DNA from: a bacterium
Lineage (GTDB): Bacteria > JAJVIF01 > JAGGVT01
Reading direction: 5' to 3'
DNA: 20,525 nucleotides
NCBI GenBank assembly: GCA_021157815.1
Contig: JAGGVT010000070.1
Location: 1 to 20,525 of the forward strand
In this document: one piece after another, positions 1 through 7,204 of the stretch
Layout: every line of letters begins with the position of its first letter
How positions within the stretch are numbered: position 1 is the stretch's first letter
Program-made: the position numbers and the translations under genes
The notes under the pieces: model-generated
What the model was told of the DNA's origin: nothing
What the model saw: only the letters and a program-made list of their open reading frames with translations
Databases searched by the model: none

Positions 1-187
1 GGAGTTTTTTATTTCTGGGTAATTTCAAAAGACAATAACTATTGAATTTGTGTTTTGAACGCTTAATCTTATTTTCCGCATAGAAATTAGGATTTGACAT
101 ATTTCACAGTCTCTGGAAAAATGTAAGCTATTCGCGATCATCCTTGTTCTACGTTCAAGACAAGAATAAGTTAATAAGAGGAAATAC

Positions 188-2320
188 ATGAATATACATG
201 AATTGCTTGAGGGAATTGAAAAACTTGATATGGTTCTTCCAGAATTCCAAAGGGAATATGTCTGGGAAAAAGAGCAGGCTAAGCAGCTTTTAGTATCTCT
301 TTACAAGGGATATCCCACGGGAAGCCTTCTATTCTGGAAGACAGATAATCCACCTGATATTAAAAACGATGCTGTGAAGCGTGATAAGATTGGAACCACA
401 ATGGTGATCTTGGACGGTCAGCAGAGACTGACAACATTGTATCTTCTGATAAAAAATAGAATCCCTCCCTTTTATAAAGAAGAAGAAATTAAAACTGATC
501 CCAGGAATCTGTATTTTGATGTTGAAACTGGAGATTTCATGTACTATCAACCTAAAATTATGGAGAACAACCCCACGTGGTTATCTGTAACTGGTTGTTT
601 CGATGGAAGTGCTCCATCGATCTTTGAAATTGTTAAGTTGAAATTAGTTGACCAGGATGAGTCATTCAAAGAGGAGTCATTCAAACTCGCAGAAAAATAC
701 AACCAGAACCTGAACAATTTAAAGAAAATTCTTGATAACCTGTATCCAGTCCAATATGTTCCATCGGATGCCGGTATATATGAGGCAATTGATGTCTTTG
801 ACAAAGTTAACAGCATGGGAACTAAATTATCAGATGCTGAACTTGCACTTGCACATATTTGCGGTGAATGGCCACAGGCAAGAAAAGAGATAAAAAGGAA
901 AATTAAAGAACTTGAGAAGCTGCGCTTTAAATTCGATTTATCGTTTATGGTTAGGGCCTTAACTGGGGTTATAATAGGAAGAGGTCTTTTTGAGACAATT
1001 CATAAAACTCCAAAGGATGACTTGAAAGCAGGTTGGAAAAAACTCAATAATTTACTTGATTTTCTTATCAATATACTTGTTAAGCACGCATATATTCACT
1101 CGACTGAAGATTTGAATACTAATAATGTTCTTGTTCCACCAATTGTATATCTAGGAAACAATGGTGGTACTTTTAATAATCAGAAAGATATCAACCTTTT
1201 TGTGCATTGGCTGTACGCTGCTAGTACTTGGGCAAGATACACCGGTCAGACAGATCAGAGATTAGATCAGGACATTTCGATAATTGTCAGAATAAAGAAT
1301 CCCTGGAAAGAGCTTGAGGATAATATTATCGATCAACGAGGGAGGATAGATCTAAAAGAATCGGATATCGATGGACGCGGGATACAACAGCCAGTCTATC
1401 GTATGACTCACATTATTATAAAACGAAAAGGTGCTGTTGACTGGTTTAACGGTTCTCCCCTTGATACACCTATTGGTTCATCATATGCTATTCACAGTCA
1501 TCATATCTTTCCATCATCTGTTTTGTATAATGCGGGAGGATACAATTCTGAAAATCATCTTCATAAGAAAATTGTGAACGAAATTGCGAATCGTGCATTC
1601 CTGTCCAGCACGAGTAATATTAGCCTTAGCAATGAATTGCCAGAGAATTACCTTCCTGAAATCAGGGATAAATATCCCGATGCCATAGAGAAACAGCTCA
1701 TCCCGGCAGATGAAAATCTATGGAAACTAGACAGATATAAAGATTTTCTAAAAAAACGGCGTGAGCTGATTGCTCAAGCCTACAATGAATTAATGGATAG
1801 TTTGTTGAAAGACATTGTCCATGAAGAGTCATTTGAAACCCTTATTGATTTACTAAAAGCGGGGGAAAGTGCCACACTGGAGTTTAAATCTACTCTAAGG
1901 TGGGATGTAAGAGAAAAACAAGTTAATAAAAATCTGCAAAAGGTAATTGTGAAATCAATAGCAGGTTTTATGAACACAGGTGGTGGAATACTTCTGATTG
2001 GAGTTGCAGATGATGGTTCTATACATGGAATTGAAGATGATATGAATACTCTTAGAGGACAAAACAGGGATTCATTCGAACTTTCTCTTGTTGATCTCAT
2101 TACTCATAATACTGGAGCTGAATATTCTGGTTTCATTAGGACTTCATTCGAAGAAAAAGAAGAAAAAACAGTCTGTATCATCAAAATTGAATCATCACCC
2201 AAACCTGTGTATATAAACGGAACAGTTGGAAAAGAGTTTTATATCAGAACAGGTAATTCAACTCGCCAGCTTGATCCTCATGCAACTTATGAATATATTG
2301 GGATGCACTGGCGAGATTGA
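188..2320 (+). CDS. DUF262 (GmrSD-type) / HNH / AlbA_2 fusion protein, candidate defence nuclease
   Basis: The 710-residue protein has three recognisable parts. Residues 1 to about 230 are a DUF262/ParB-like domain, with FQREYVW at 20-26, DGQQRLTTLY at 76-85 and the later family motif VNSMGTKLS. Residues about 430-530 look like an HNH nuclease, with HSHHIFP at 436-442 and NRAFLSSTSN at 468-477. Residues about 555-700 are an AlbA_2 (Schlafen-like) domain, with GESATLEFKS from 559 and NTGGG at 596-600. In the GmrSD/BrxU families the DUF262 part binds or hydrolyses NTP and controls DNA cleavage by the HNH part. AlbA_2 is a putative nucleic-acid-binding domain. ATG 188 is preceded by AGAGGA with a 5-nt spacer. 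The gene stands alone. The defence role is inferred from the domains, since no neighbour supports it; a regulatory role is also possible. Confidence 0.85.
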   Translation: MNIHELLEGIEKLDMVLPEFQREYVWEKEQAKQLLVSLYKGYPTGSLLFWKTDNPPDIKNDAVKRDKIGTTMVILDGQQRLTTLYLLIKNRIPPFYKEEEIKTDPRNLYFDVETGDFMYYQPKIMENNPTWLSVTGCFDGSAPSIFEIVKLKLVDQDESFKEESFKLAEKYNQNLNNLKKILDNLYPVQYVPSDAGIYEAIDVFDKVNSMGTKLSDAELALAHICGEWPQARKEIKRKIKELEKLRFKFDLSFMVRALTGVIIGRGLFETIHKTPKDDLKAGWKKLNNLLDFLINILVKHAYIHSTEDLNTNNVLVPPIVYLGNNGGTFNNQKDINLFVHWLYAASTWARYTGQTDQRLDQDISIIVRIKNPWKELEDNIIDQRGRIDLKESDIDGRGIQQPVYRMTHIIIKRKGAVDWFNGSPLDTPIGSSYAIHSHHIFPSSVLYNAGGYNSENHLHKKIVNEIANRAFLSSTSNISLSNELPENYLPEIRDKYPDAIEKQLIPADENLWKLDRYKDFLKKRRELIAQAYNELMDSLLKDIVHEESFETLIDLLKAGESATLEFKSTLRWDVREKQVNKNLQKVIVKSIAGFMNTGGGILLIGVADDGSIHGIEDDMNTLRGQNRDSFELSLVDLITHNTGAEYSGFIRTSFEEKEEKTVCIIKIESSPKPVYINGTVGKEFYIRTGNSTRQLDPHATYEYIGMHWRD

Positions 2321-2576
2321 TATTATTTAGGCGCTTCAATAACCTGTGTGGGTTATTTGCCCCCCGTAAAAAAAGGGTCATTCCCCGATAACGGGGGATG
2401 TCCACATGAGGCTTCAAATCTGATGTTATCAATATACTATGCTGTAATCCCTTATTTATACTGTGTTTATTCACTTGGTTGGGGCAGTCCCCTTTTTTTA
2501 CTCAATCTAAACTCAACCCACACGATTTATTGAAGAGCCATTTTTTATATGGCATGAATTTGAATTGATATAAACC
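2321..2576. other. Intergenic region with small hairpins and a 12-bp inverted repeat
   Basis: This gap separates two converging genes. A hairpin just after the upstream stop (AATAACC at 2338-2344 with GGTTATT at 2351-2357) may help end the DUF262 gene transcript, but no T tract follows it. GTAAAAAAAGGG at 2366-2377 is exactly repeated in inverse at 2490-2501. The right arm also forms a small GGGG/CCCC hairpin followed by seven T, a weak terminator on the + strand. The short open frames here have no ribosome site or family resemblance. Confidence 0.5.
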
Positions 2577-2603
2577 AAAAACCCGCTGACTTCCAGCGGG
2601 TTT
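2574..2603 (-). terminator. Rho-independent terminator of the propeller lipoprotein gene
   Basis: A perfect 10-bp stem (AAACCCGCTG at 2579-2588 with CAGCGGGTTT at 2594-2603) has a 5-nt loop. Read on the minus strand it runs into TTTTTGGTTT. It lies about 35 nt beyond the stop codon of the 2637-3770 gene. Confidence 0.8.
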
Positions 2604-2636
2604 GGTTTCTTCCAGTTATAAATAATCTCTTGAAAA

Positions 2637-3770
2637 TCACCAAATCACAACAACAGCATCGGGGCCATCGCCCATTTTGAAGCGGTCAACGATTACATTT
2701 CCCTGCGATGTGTCTATCACAATTAAATCATCGTTGTTGAATTCGAGTGCGTACAGGAGGAAGTTCGGTCCCATCGCCAGTCCTGATGCGAAACTGTAAT
2801 CGCCGGGAGTTTCAACCAGTTCGATATCGGGTCCCAATGCGTGGGTGGCTGTATCCATTGTGAGGAGTTTTCCCTCCATGCCATCCGTGATGTAGGCGAT
2901 TCCTGTCGGCGCGACAATCATTTCAAACGGCGCTGCCGGGATGTCGATGCTTGCTGTAATTCCTTTAGAACTGAGATTAAACACATCGATTTTCCCATTC
3001 CCCTCCCATGCCCATGTTGCGGGGTCCATGTCACCTGCGCTGATTATATACATTTTATCCGGTGAGTATGGATCGTGGCAGAGTCCGACTGTGTTTCGTC
3101 CCAGAGTTTCAATCGTTGACAATACCTGATTTGATGGTAAATCGATTAACGCGACAAGTCCGGGGCCGCCTGCAGTGTAGGTCATGGCATCCAGATTCGC
3201 CATTGTGACATACGCGGTGTTTGCATCGATAACAACCGCCTCGGGTGAGCCGTTTGTGCTGTCAACGCCAGTGTCTTTGGGAAGTTCCGCTCCAATGGGC
3301 AGCGGAATTGTCGCAATCACGCGGTCTCCGGTAAATGATGGATGGACATTCAGGCGGACACAATCGTTTGCGATGAAATTCGTAACAAGAAGTTCATAAT
3401 TATTTATGAACGCCATGTTGAACGGGCTTTTACCCGCTCCGACTGATGCCTCGAAATTGACGGTCATCGTGTCAATCTCAAACGACAGGACTGAATTGGA
3501 CATTGAATTGAGAACATATCCGGTGTTACCGTTCACAAGGAACTGATTCGGAGCCTGTCCTGTCTGTGCGATATCGTTTTGGACAATTTTCCCGCCTGCC
3601 GCGTAATTGATCTGGCTGATTGTTTCACCCAGTGAGTTGGCGACAAGTACTTTTGTGCCGTCAGGCACCTCTCCCGGAAGAAGCGGATCTGATCCGCCTG
3701 AACAACCGAAATAAACAACTGAAAAAACTGCAATGGTCACCATAAAAATGGTGTAACGTATGCTGCGCAT
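2637..3770 (-). CDS. Beta-propeller (YncE/YVTN-like) lipoprotein, BtuG-like, under a cobalamin riboswitch
   Basis: The 377-residue protein starts at ATG 3770, which has GGAGG 8 nt upstream. A longer in-frame start at 3833 falls inside the leader terminator and is rejected. The N-terminus is a lipoprotein signal: a basic start, a hydrophobic stretch, then VVYFGC with the lipidated cysteine at 23. Ser follows the cysteine, which fits outer-membrane sorting. The rest consists of repeats of the type GYVLNSMSNSVLSFEID, ending PDAVVVIW, as in seven-bladed YVTN propellers. A cobalamin riboswitch precedes the gene, so it should be made when B12 is scarce. BtuG of Bacteroides is a surface propeller lipoprotein that binds B12 tightly and hands it to BtuB, and this protein matches that architecture. 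No btuB, btuF or cob gene is adjacent. The B12-binding role is inferred from regulation and fold. An alternative is a different metal- or corrinoid-linked sensor or scaffold. Confidence 0.8.
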   Translation of the reverse strand: MRSIRYTIFMVTIAVFSVVYFGCSGGSDPLLPGEVPDGTKVLVANSLGETISQINYAAGGKIVQNDIAQTGQAPNQFLVNGNTGYVLNSMSNSVLSFEIDTMTVNFEASVGAGKSPFNMAFINNYELLVTNFIANDCVRLNVHPSFTGDRVIATIPLPIGAELPKDTGVDSTNGSPEAVVIDANTAYVTMANLDAMTYTAGGPGLVALIDLPSNQVLSTIETLGRNTVGLCHDPYSPDKMYIISAGDMDPATWAWEGNGKIDVFNLSSKGITASIDIPAAPFEMIVAPTGIAYITDGMEGKLLTMDTATHALGPDIELVETPGDYSFASGLAMGPNFLLYALEFNNDDLIVIDTSQGNVIVDRFKMGDGPDAVVVIW

Positions 3771-3814
3771 TTTATGCGCCTCCGTGAAAATGAAATAAGT
3801 TAAGAGTTGGGTGA

Positions 3815-3844
3815 AAATAAAATCCACCCGCATCTCAGGGGTGG
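3815..3844 (-). terminator. Leader terminator in the riboswitch expression platform
   Basis: On the minus strand CCACCC and GGGTGG form a 6-bp stem around a 9-nt loop, followed directly by ATTTTATTTT. It lies between the B12 aptamer and the lipoprotein start. The natural reading is a transcriptional off-switch that forms when cobalamin is bound. Confidence 0.6.
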
Positions 3845-3904
3845 TGATTCGACGGATTTGATAAACCGTGAATGGCCTGGCCCAATCCCGAGAAGCCGTA
3901 CATT

Positions 3905-4078
3905 CACTCGCAGACAGGTCTCCTGACTTAGGGATTAACTCTCCGATTCCGCCTTCTCAAGCCTGTATTTAACCAGCTCAATGGCATCATGGAATGGAAA
4001 TACCCAACACAGTGGCTGGACCGTAACGGATTCTCACCGTTTTCCCTTACACATTTAGTGCAAATGCTTCTGCAAGTT
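3905..4078 (-). promoter_or_regulatory. Cobalamin (B12) riboswitch
   Basis: The minus strand carries the B12 box GTCAGGAGACCTGTCTGCG at about 3927-3909. Upstream on the same strand is the conserved core, GGGAAAACGGTGAGAATCCG, then the GCCACTGT segment. These match the cobalamin aptamer in order and spacing. Downstream, GTGAATG and CATTCAC (ending near 3868) can pair before the terminator hairpin. The regulated gene is the propeller lipoprotein. End coordinates are approximate. Confidence 0.93.
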
Positions 4079-4085
4079 GAGATAG

Positions 4086-4114
4086 TATTTATCAGATTTA
4101 ATCGCTTTTGTCAA
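4086..4114 (-). promoter_or_regulatory. Sigma-70 promoter of the riboswitch leader
   Basis: Reading the minus strand, a perfect TTGACA (4114-4109) is followed after 17 nt by TAAATA (4091-4086), a weak -10. This would start the transcript at the 5' edge of the aptamer. The -35 is strong and well placed; the exact -10 is uncertain. Confidence 0.55.
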
Positions 4115-4124
4115 ATGGTGAAAC

Positions 4125-4167
4125 AGTTAGAAAGTTAGCAGGTTAGCAGGTTAGCAGGTTAGTAAGG
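4125..4167 (-). repeat. Short octamer array, inverted relative to 4363-4626
   Basis: About five 8-bp units of the GTTAGCAG/GTTAGTAA type. Their reverse complement reads ACTAACCT, GCTAACCT, GCTAACCT, GCTAACTT, which are the unit types of the long array 200 bp to the right. The two arrays could pair as a long imperfect stem. Confidence 0.85.
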
Positions 4168-4176
4168 AAAAAACAG

Positions 4177-4346
4177 CACCACGCTAAAGCATGGTGTTAT
4201 TGGTGAAAGGCTAAAGCCTATGTGAATGTTTCAACTAGTATTGCATAACATCACGATTTATTGTGGTGCTTGCACACATCGGATATACTCCTCAGCACCA
4301 CGCTAAAGCATGTTTATGTCGAATCACGCTAAAGCATGGTGTTATT
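4177..4346. repeat. Small hairpin repeats with TAAA loops
   Basis: CACCACGCTAAAGCATGGTG at 4177-4196 is an almost perfect hairpin with loop TAAA. The same unit recurs, cut at its 3' side at 4296-4312 and cut at its 5' side at 4325-4346. AGGCTAAAGCCT at 4208-4219 is a smaller hairpin with the same CTAAAG core. The group lies between the two opposed octamer arrays. No open frame or gene signal is visible here. Confidence 0.75.
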
Positions 4347-4362
4347 TTATAAATTCAATCTT

Positions 4363-4626
4363 ACTAACCTGCCAACTTACTAACTTACTAACCTACTAAC
4401 CTGCCAACTTACTAACCTGCTAACCTGCTAACCTGCTAACTTACTAACTTACTAACCTGCTAACTTACTAACTTACTAACCTGCTAACTTACTAACCTAC
4501 TAACCTGCTAACCTGCCAACTTACTAACTTGCTAACCTGCCAACTTACTAACTTGCTAACCTGCCAACTTACTAACCTTCCAACCTGCTAACCTACTAAC
4601 CTACTAACTTGCTAACCTCCTAACCA
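4363..4626 (+). repeat. 33-unit octamer tandem array, consensus RCYAACYT
   Basis: The stretch divides exactly into 33 units of 8 bp. Nearly all variation is at positions 1 (A/G), 3 (T/C) and 7 (C/T). C at position 3 occurs mainly in the unit GCCAACTT. There is 24-bp higher-order repetition: the triplet GCTAACTT, ACTAACTT, ACTAACCT recurs around units 10-17, and GCTAACCT, GCCAACTT, ACTAACTT recurs around units 19-26. An 8-bp period with TAA in every unit rules out coding. It ends 55 bp before the methyltransferase gene. Confidence 0.95.
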
Positions 4627-4637
4627 TCTGTGATAAT
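4609..4637 (+). promoter_or_regulatory. Possible promoter for the methyltransferase gene, partly inside the repeat
   Basis: TTGCTA at 4609-4614, made by the last octamers, is 17 nt from GATAAT at 4632-4637. A consensus TATAAT also sits at 4639-4644 without a fitting -35. Either could serve the 4682 gene. Confidence 0.35.
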
Positions 4638-4681
4638 ATATAATCGCTTTAAGTAAATCAGTTAGACTGGATTTCAGGGAT

Positions 4682-5275
4682 ATGCTGGACTTGGATCAGA
4701 TACGAAAATTCGCAAAGATAAGAGTTTACACAGGCTACGTGTTCCTGCTTTTTGTTGTTTTACTCGCGGACCCGTCACGCCTGTATTCACTGCCGTTTCT
4801 AATTGTTGGCTCGGTCTTTTTTGCCTTCGGATTAATCATCAGGATTCTAGCTGCGGGTACGCTGGTTAAGGCGGAGGAATTGGTTACAGGCGGGATTTAC
4901 CAGATGACCAGAAATCCTCTTTACTTGGGCAGTTTGTTTCTCGGAATGGGCTTGACAATCATGTCCGCGCAATCGCTTTTGATTATTCTGTATTTCATTA
5001 TCTTCCTGCCCATTTACAACATGATGATTAACATGGAGGAGCAATTCCTATCAGGCGCGTTTGGCAGGGATTTCGAAGAGTACAGGAAAAAAGTTCCGAA
5101 ATTGTTTCCCGGACGTGGAGCGCCTCCCGGACTTGGCGTGAATTTTTCGTTTGCCCGGTATCGAAAAAATCGCGAACTGTCAGGCAATATTGCCTTTCTG
5201 GCGATAGCGGTTATTGTCTGGTTGAAAATGCTTTATCAGATGCCTCCCATTTTTCATATTCCACCTTTTAACTAA
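4682..5275 (+). CDS. Isoprenylcysteine carboxyl methyltransferase / PEMT-family membrane protein
   Basis: This is a 197-residue integral membrane protein with several hydrophobic segments. Its central family motif is GGIYQMTRNPLYLG, which matches the G-x-Y-x-x-x-R-x-P-x-Y signature of the ICMT/PEMT methyltransferases. Downstream is the companion pattern E-E-Q-F-L ... F-E-E-Y-R-K-K-V-P. The family transfers methyl groups from S-adenosylmethionine to lipids or prenylated or other thiol substrates at the membrane; the bacterial substrate is unknown. The ATG is preceded by AGGGA only 1 nt away, so the ribosome site is poor and the start is less certain. A glycosyltransferase gene follows in the same direction, probably in one transcript, which hints at envelope lipid or glycan modification. 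Confidence 0.8.
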   Translation: MLDLDQIRKFAKIRVYTGYVFLLFVVLLADPSRLYSLPFLIVGSVFFAFGLIIRILAAGTLVKAEELVTGGIYQMTRNPLYLGSLFLGMGLTIMSAQSLLIILYFIIFLPIYNMMINMEEQFLSGAFGRDFEEYRKKVPKLFPGRGAPPGLGVNFSFARYRKNRELSGNIAFLAIAVIVWLKMLYQMPPIFHIPPFN

Positions 5276-5314
5276 TGAGGTGAATGTTCAATCGCACCGG
5301 ACTACAAGAGCATA

Positions 5315-6310
5315 TTGATTGTTGACCTTGCACGATTGGGGGATGTTACACTCGCGTCGCCTGTAATTGCGAATCTGAGGGATAACCATCCCGATGCGCG
5401 AATTGCATTCCTTGTCAGCAGGGGAGGTTTGACGACTGTTGAGAATAATCCGAAACTCGACAATGTAATGCTATTTCAAAAACCAGCCGGTGGAATTTTC
5501 AAAGAGTGGGGTTATATCAACCAAACCGCGAGACTTTTACGTGAAAAGAATTTCGATGTCGCTTTTCTTTTGCACAGGTCGTTTGCAAGCGCGCTTATCG
5601 CATGGCTTGCGAAAATCCCAATTAGAATAGGCCATGATACACAGGGACGTGGTTTCTTCCTGACAAAAAAAGTTCCACTGAAAATGCTGATTCACCGTCT
5701 GGATAACAACTTGAATCTTCTGGATGCAGCCGGTGAAAAAATCACTCACAGAACTCCGGAGTATTTCCCATCTGAAAAGATAGGGGAATCAGTTAACAAA
5801 GTGGAGGAGTTTAAAAGGGATAAAACACTGGTGGTTATAAATCCGAATGGTGTCTGGGAAACCAAGCGATGGAATACGGATAAATTCGCCCAACTGGCAT
5901 CGAGAATAACCGGGAATCCCAATGCGGTTGTAGTTGTAATTGGCGCGAAAGGCGACGAGCAGCGTGGCAGGGTAGTTTGCGGAGATAATAATAAAATTCT
6001 GAATCTGACAGGTGAAACATCGGTCGATGACCTCTATCGCATATGTAAAATGAGTGATTTGGTGATAACAAACGACTCAGGCCCTATGCATATCGCGGCA
6101 GCTGCTGGTTCTGAAATCATAGCAATATTTGGTCCCACTGATCCGAATCAATGCGGGCCTAAAAGCGATAATCCGATTATTCTTGCTGGTGATGTTGAAT
6201 GCCTTGGATGCTACAAAAAAACATGCGATGATTTTAAATGCATGGACACACTGACTGTTGACAGGATTTATCATGAGGCCGAAAGAATTTTGAAATCACG
6301 CAACCTTTGA
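5315..6310 (+). CDS. Glycosyltransferase family 9 (ADP-heptose:LPS heptosyltransferase-like)
   Basis: The protein shows both halves of a GT-B fold. The N-terminus is IVDLARLGDVTLASPV. The C-terminal domain has VVINPNGVWETKRWNTDKFA and then DLVITNDSGPMHIAAAAGS with IAIFGPTDP, the donor-binding signature of GT9 heptosyltransferases. It ends with the cysteine-rich tail typical of the family (CLGCYKKTC, then KCMDTL). The expected role is adding heptose or a similar sugar to lipopolysaccharide core on the cytoplasmic face. The only standard start is TTG 5315, which trims the first beta strand (KSIL is upstream). A good ribosome site (GAGGTG, 5277-5282) lies further upstream before an out-of-frame ATG at 5284. 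The true start may therefore be upstream, with a one-base difference. Confidence 0.9.
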   Translation: MIVDLARLGDVTLASPVIANLRDNHPDARIAFLVSRGGLTTVENNPKLDNVMLFQKPAGGIFKEWGYINQTARLLREKNFDVAFLLHRSFASALIAWLAKIPIRIGHDTQGRGFFLTKKVPLKMLIHRLDNNLNLLDAAGEKITHRTPEYFPSEKIGESVNKVEEFKRDKTLVVINPNGVWETKRWNTDKFAQLASRITGNPNAVVVVIGAKGDEQRGRVVCGDNNKILNLTGETSVDDLYRICKMSDLVITNDSGPMHIAAAAGSEIIAIFGPTDPNQCGPKSDNPIILAGDVECLGCYKKTCDDFKCMDTLTVDRIYHEAERILKSRNL

Positions 6311-6364
6311 TAAAATCAGACAGTCCGATATATATAGCATAAATAGCGCAAGGCTGGTTTAAAT

Positions 6365-7159
6365 TTGCTCTTTCCGTATAAAGACGATAATCCAACCAAA
6401 TCTTTCCCATTCGTGACAATTATATTTATTGGCATTAATGTGGTTTGCTTCCTGTTGACAGGTTTGGCGGGTTCCAATGAATTTGTTCGCCATCTATACA
6501 CATACGGGCTTATTCCGGCAGAACTTTTCCATGGGCAAATAATAAATACTATTCCACCGGAATTGATTGAACAGGGGCATCACATGCCTGAGGTTGGGAA
6601 TCTGCCGACATTCGCCACCCTATTCACGCATATGTTTATGCATGGCGGATTAGCTCATCTTATTGGGAATATATGGTTTCTATGGCTGTTTGGTGACAAT
6701 ATCGAGGATAGGATGGGACCATTGAAGTATATTTTTTTCTATCTGATTGCGGGTTTGGTCGCGGCACTTTGCCATGGATTAACAGGAACATCAAGTGTAA
6801 TCCCGATGATTGGCGCATCCGGCGCCATCAGTGGTGTCATTGGGGCATATATAATTCTTTATCCTTATGCCAGAATACACACTATATTTTTCATTTTTGT
6901 CTTTTTCTATAATATTAAATTGCCTGCTTTTATCTTTCTCGGATTATGGTTTATCGGCCAGGTTTTTTGGGGGTTTGCCACTCTTGGCGCGGAAGGCGCG
7001 GGAGTGGCATTTTTCGCGCACATTGGCGGATTTGTCGCCGGAGTTTTAATGGTGAAATTATTTATCCGAAGGAAGTATGTACGGGTTAAGGGGAAGGATG
7101 GCAAATACTATAACCGGGAAGTTACGAATTATCCGGGCAACAAATATATGGATTATTAA
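6365..7159 (+). CDS. Rhomboid-family intramembrane serine protease
   Basis: A 264-residue polytopic membrane protein beginning with the usual N-terminus of this bacterial group (LFPYKDDNPTKSFPFVT). The TTG at 6365 fits that alignment exactly and no ATG is available. Family signatures are HGGLAHLIGNIWFLWLFGDN, the catalytic GASG with Ser152, and the second catalytic residue His219 in AHIGG. The length and the cytoplasmic basic tail after the last helix are normal. Rhomboids cut substrates within the membrane. Some members of this subgroup have an acidic or metal-binding loop after the first helix, and here residues about 45-80 form such an insert. It starts 54 nt after the GT9 gene, so it may be co-transcribed; its substrate cannot be told from the sequence. 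Confidence 0.93.
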   Translation: MLFPYKDDNPTKSFPFVTIIFIGINVVCFLLTGLAGSNEFVRHLYTYGLIPAELFHGQIINTIPPELIEQGHHMPEVGNLPTFATLFTHMFMHGGLAHLIGNIWFLWLFGDNIEDRMGPLKYIFFYLIAGLVAALCHGLTGTSSVIPMIGASGAISGVIGAYIILYPYARIHTIFFIFVFFYNIKLPAFIFLGLWFIGQVFWGFATLGAEGAGVAFFAHIGGFVAGVLMVKLFIRRKYVRVKGKDGKYYNREVTNYPGNKYMDY

Positions 7160-7204
7160 TGAAAAGCAAATGCCAGCAGCCTTGTTTCTTCTGGGATTGG
7201 CTTA

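Noticed and set aside
94-122. TTGACA at 94-99 as promoter of the DUF262 gene
   Set aside because: The -35 is perfect but the position 17 nt downstream reads AAAAAT and no better -10 lies within normal spacing.
2348-2533. 61-codon plus-strand frame in the gap after the DUF262 gene
   Set aside because: It spans the inverted repeat, lacks a ribosome site and has low-complexity composition.
3771-3833. Longer start for the propeller lipoprotein
   Set aside because: The extension runs through the riboswitch terminator, lacks a ribosome site and would bury the signal peptide.
4363-4626. Octamer array as a CRISPR
   Set aside because: The repeats are 8 bp and contiguous, with no unique spacers and no cas gene.
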